Assembly (NCBI GenBank): GCA_945869245.1
Contig: CAMBOY010000032.1
Coordinates: forward strand, 1 to 16,907
Length of the DNA stretch: 16,907 bases
Direction of reading: 5' to 3'
Source: Hydrogenophaga intermedia
GTDB lineage: Bacteria > Pseudomonadota > Gammaproteobacteria > Burkholderiales > Burkholderiaceae_C
Shown here: positions 16,374 through 16,907 of the stretch, in pieces
Numbering within the stretch: position 1 is the stretch's first letter
Layout: each line of letters starts with the position of its first letter
The notes under the pieces: model-generated
The model's database searches: none
What the model was told of the DNA's origin: nothing
Seen by the model: only the letters and a program-made list of their open reading frames with translations
Made by a program: the position numbers and the translations under genes

Positions 16374-16457
16374 GCACATTGTGCCCAAGGCATGTGCAGC
16401 ACGGCGCGGGATCGAACCCCACGGCGCCCCAGTTGTGCCTATCATGGCGGCATGTGC
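16374..16457. promoter_or_regulatory. Repeats in the ampG/M48 divergent promoter region
   Basis: The 80 bases between the two divergent starts carry the palindrome GCACA-T-TGTGC (16374-16384) and a split direct repeat: TTGTGCC plus GCATGTGC at 16379-16397 (4-base gap) and again at 16433-16457 (10-base gap), the second copy covering the protease start. A TATCAT (16440-16445) could be a -10 for the protease gene. These are candidate operator sites only. Confidence 0.35.
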
Positions 16458-16907
16458 TGGATGTGCGAACTCAAAACCTCCTCTGCCCCCCACCGCTGGA
16501 ACAGCCGTCGGGGATTTCTCATGGCCGCAGCGGCCAGCGTGGCCTTGCCCGCCGCCGCCCAGGTGGATGTGGGCAAGGCCTCGGCCTTTCGCAAGCTCGT
16601 GCCGGCTGAAACGCTGGAGCAAGCCGCCGCCCAGCAATTTGCGCAAATGAAACAAGAGGCCAAGGCCGAACGCGCCCTGCTGCCCGCCAACCACCCCCAG
16701 GTGCAGCGCCTGCGCCGCATGGCCCAGCGCATGGTGCCGTTTGCCCTGCCCTGGAACGACCGGGCCGCCCAGTGGCAGTGGGAGATCGAGGTGTTCAACA
16801 GCGAGCAAATCAACGCCTTTTGTATGCCTGGCGGCAAGATCGCTTTCTACACCGGCATTCTGGACAAGCTCAAGCTCAGCGACGACGAAGCCGCCATGAT
16901 CATGGGC
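16452..16907 (+). CDS. M48-family metalloprotease with Tat-type signal (3' partial)
   Basis: The frame runs off the right edge after 152 codons. Residues 18-24 read SRRGFLM, a twin-arginine export motif, followed by the hydrophobic stretch AAAASVALPAAAQ with a likely cleavage near 36/37. The mature part begins VDVGKASAFRKLVPAETLEQAAAQQF. The end, VFNSEQINAFCMPGGKIAFYTGIL and LSDDEAAMIMG, is the conserved block directly ahead of the zinc motif HExxH in M48 peptidases of the LoiP/BepA/Oma1 group; the motif itself would start at the next codon and is outside the window. The role would be quality control of envelope proteins in the periplasm. Starts ATG 16452 and ATG 16461 are both in frame; the N-terminus MCWMCELK is odd ahead of the signal. 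No good ribosome binding site is present. Confidence 0.87.
   Translation, partial: MCWMCELKTSSAPHRWNSRRGFLMAAAASVALPAAAQVDVGKASAFRKLVPAETLEQAAAQQFAQMKQEAKAERALLPANHPQVQRLRRMAQRMVPFALPWNDRAAQWQWEIEVFNSEQINAFCMPGGKIAFYTGILDKLKLSDDEAAMIMG

Noticed and set aside
16405..16424. tRNA T-arm-like string GGTTCGATCCC on the minus strand
   Set aside because: The loop and stem do not align with a canonical T-arm, and no anticodon or D arm lies upstream; chance in GC-rich DNA, so neither a tRNA nor a safe attachment-site remnant.

Overview
The window is GC-rich, densely coded chromosomal DNA. Its gene content suggests a betaproteobacterium of the order Burkholderiales, most likely close to Comamonadaceae. 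The reasons are a TctA/TctB tripartite tricarboxylate transporter pair, a branched-chain aminotransferase followed by a tiny CHCC zinc-finger protein, an AmpG-type permease divergent from an M48 protease, and GTG starts in strongly GC3-biased genes. This placement is inference from family knowledge; no database search was possible. I see no transposase, integrase, CRISPR array, rRNA or tRNA.

Layout, left to right. (1) 1-1080, plus strand: the 3' part of a protein with TPR repeats fused to a SAM-dependent methyltransferase. (2) 1204-5165, plus strand: a tightly packed unit made of an ABC ATPase (YbbA/LolD type), a ten-helix FtsX/MacB-type permease (YbbP type) overlapping it by 17 bases, and a PdeM-type metallophosphoesterase whose frame overlaps the permease end. 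(3) 5199-8360, minus strand, converging on that unit: a 1053-residue signalling protein with a zinc ribbon, a class III cyclase-like domain, a STAND/AAA ATPase domain and a long helical TPR-like tail. (4) 8569-10340, plus strand: a small membrane protein, ilvE, a double-palindrome repeat and a CHCC zinc-finger protein, closed by a very strong bidirectional terminator. (5) 10410-12417, minus strand: tctA and tctB, without a tctC beside them. (6) 12424-12790: a 367-base gene-free stretch with a terminator on the minus strand and an AT-rich island. (7) 12791-16371, minus strand: ampG, then a CpxR/RstA-type response regulator and its histidine kinase. (8) 16452-16907, plus strand: the N-terminal part of a Tat-exported M48 metalloprotease, cut by the window edge.

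How the genes fit together. The ABC ATPase and permease form one inner-membrane complex. TctA and TctB form the membrane part of a secondary carboxylate importer that needs a periplasmic binding protein encoded elsewhere. The kinase and regulator form a phosphorelay, probably co-transcribed with ampG, so muropeptide recycling and an envelope-sensing system may share a transcript. The M48 protease across the divergent promoter would also act in the periplasm.

Most of the window is ordinary housekeeping DNA. The points most worth a second look are the mutually exclusive hairpins between ilvE and the zinc-finger gene, the orphan terminator and possible small RNA near 12.5 kb, the degenerate nucleotide-binding residues of the cyclase-like protein, the PdeM gene away from its usual DNA-repair partners, and repeats in the ampG/M48 divergent promoter.
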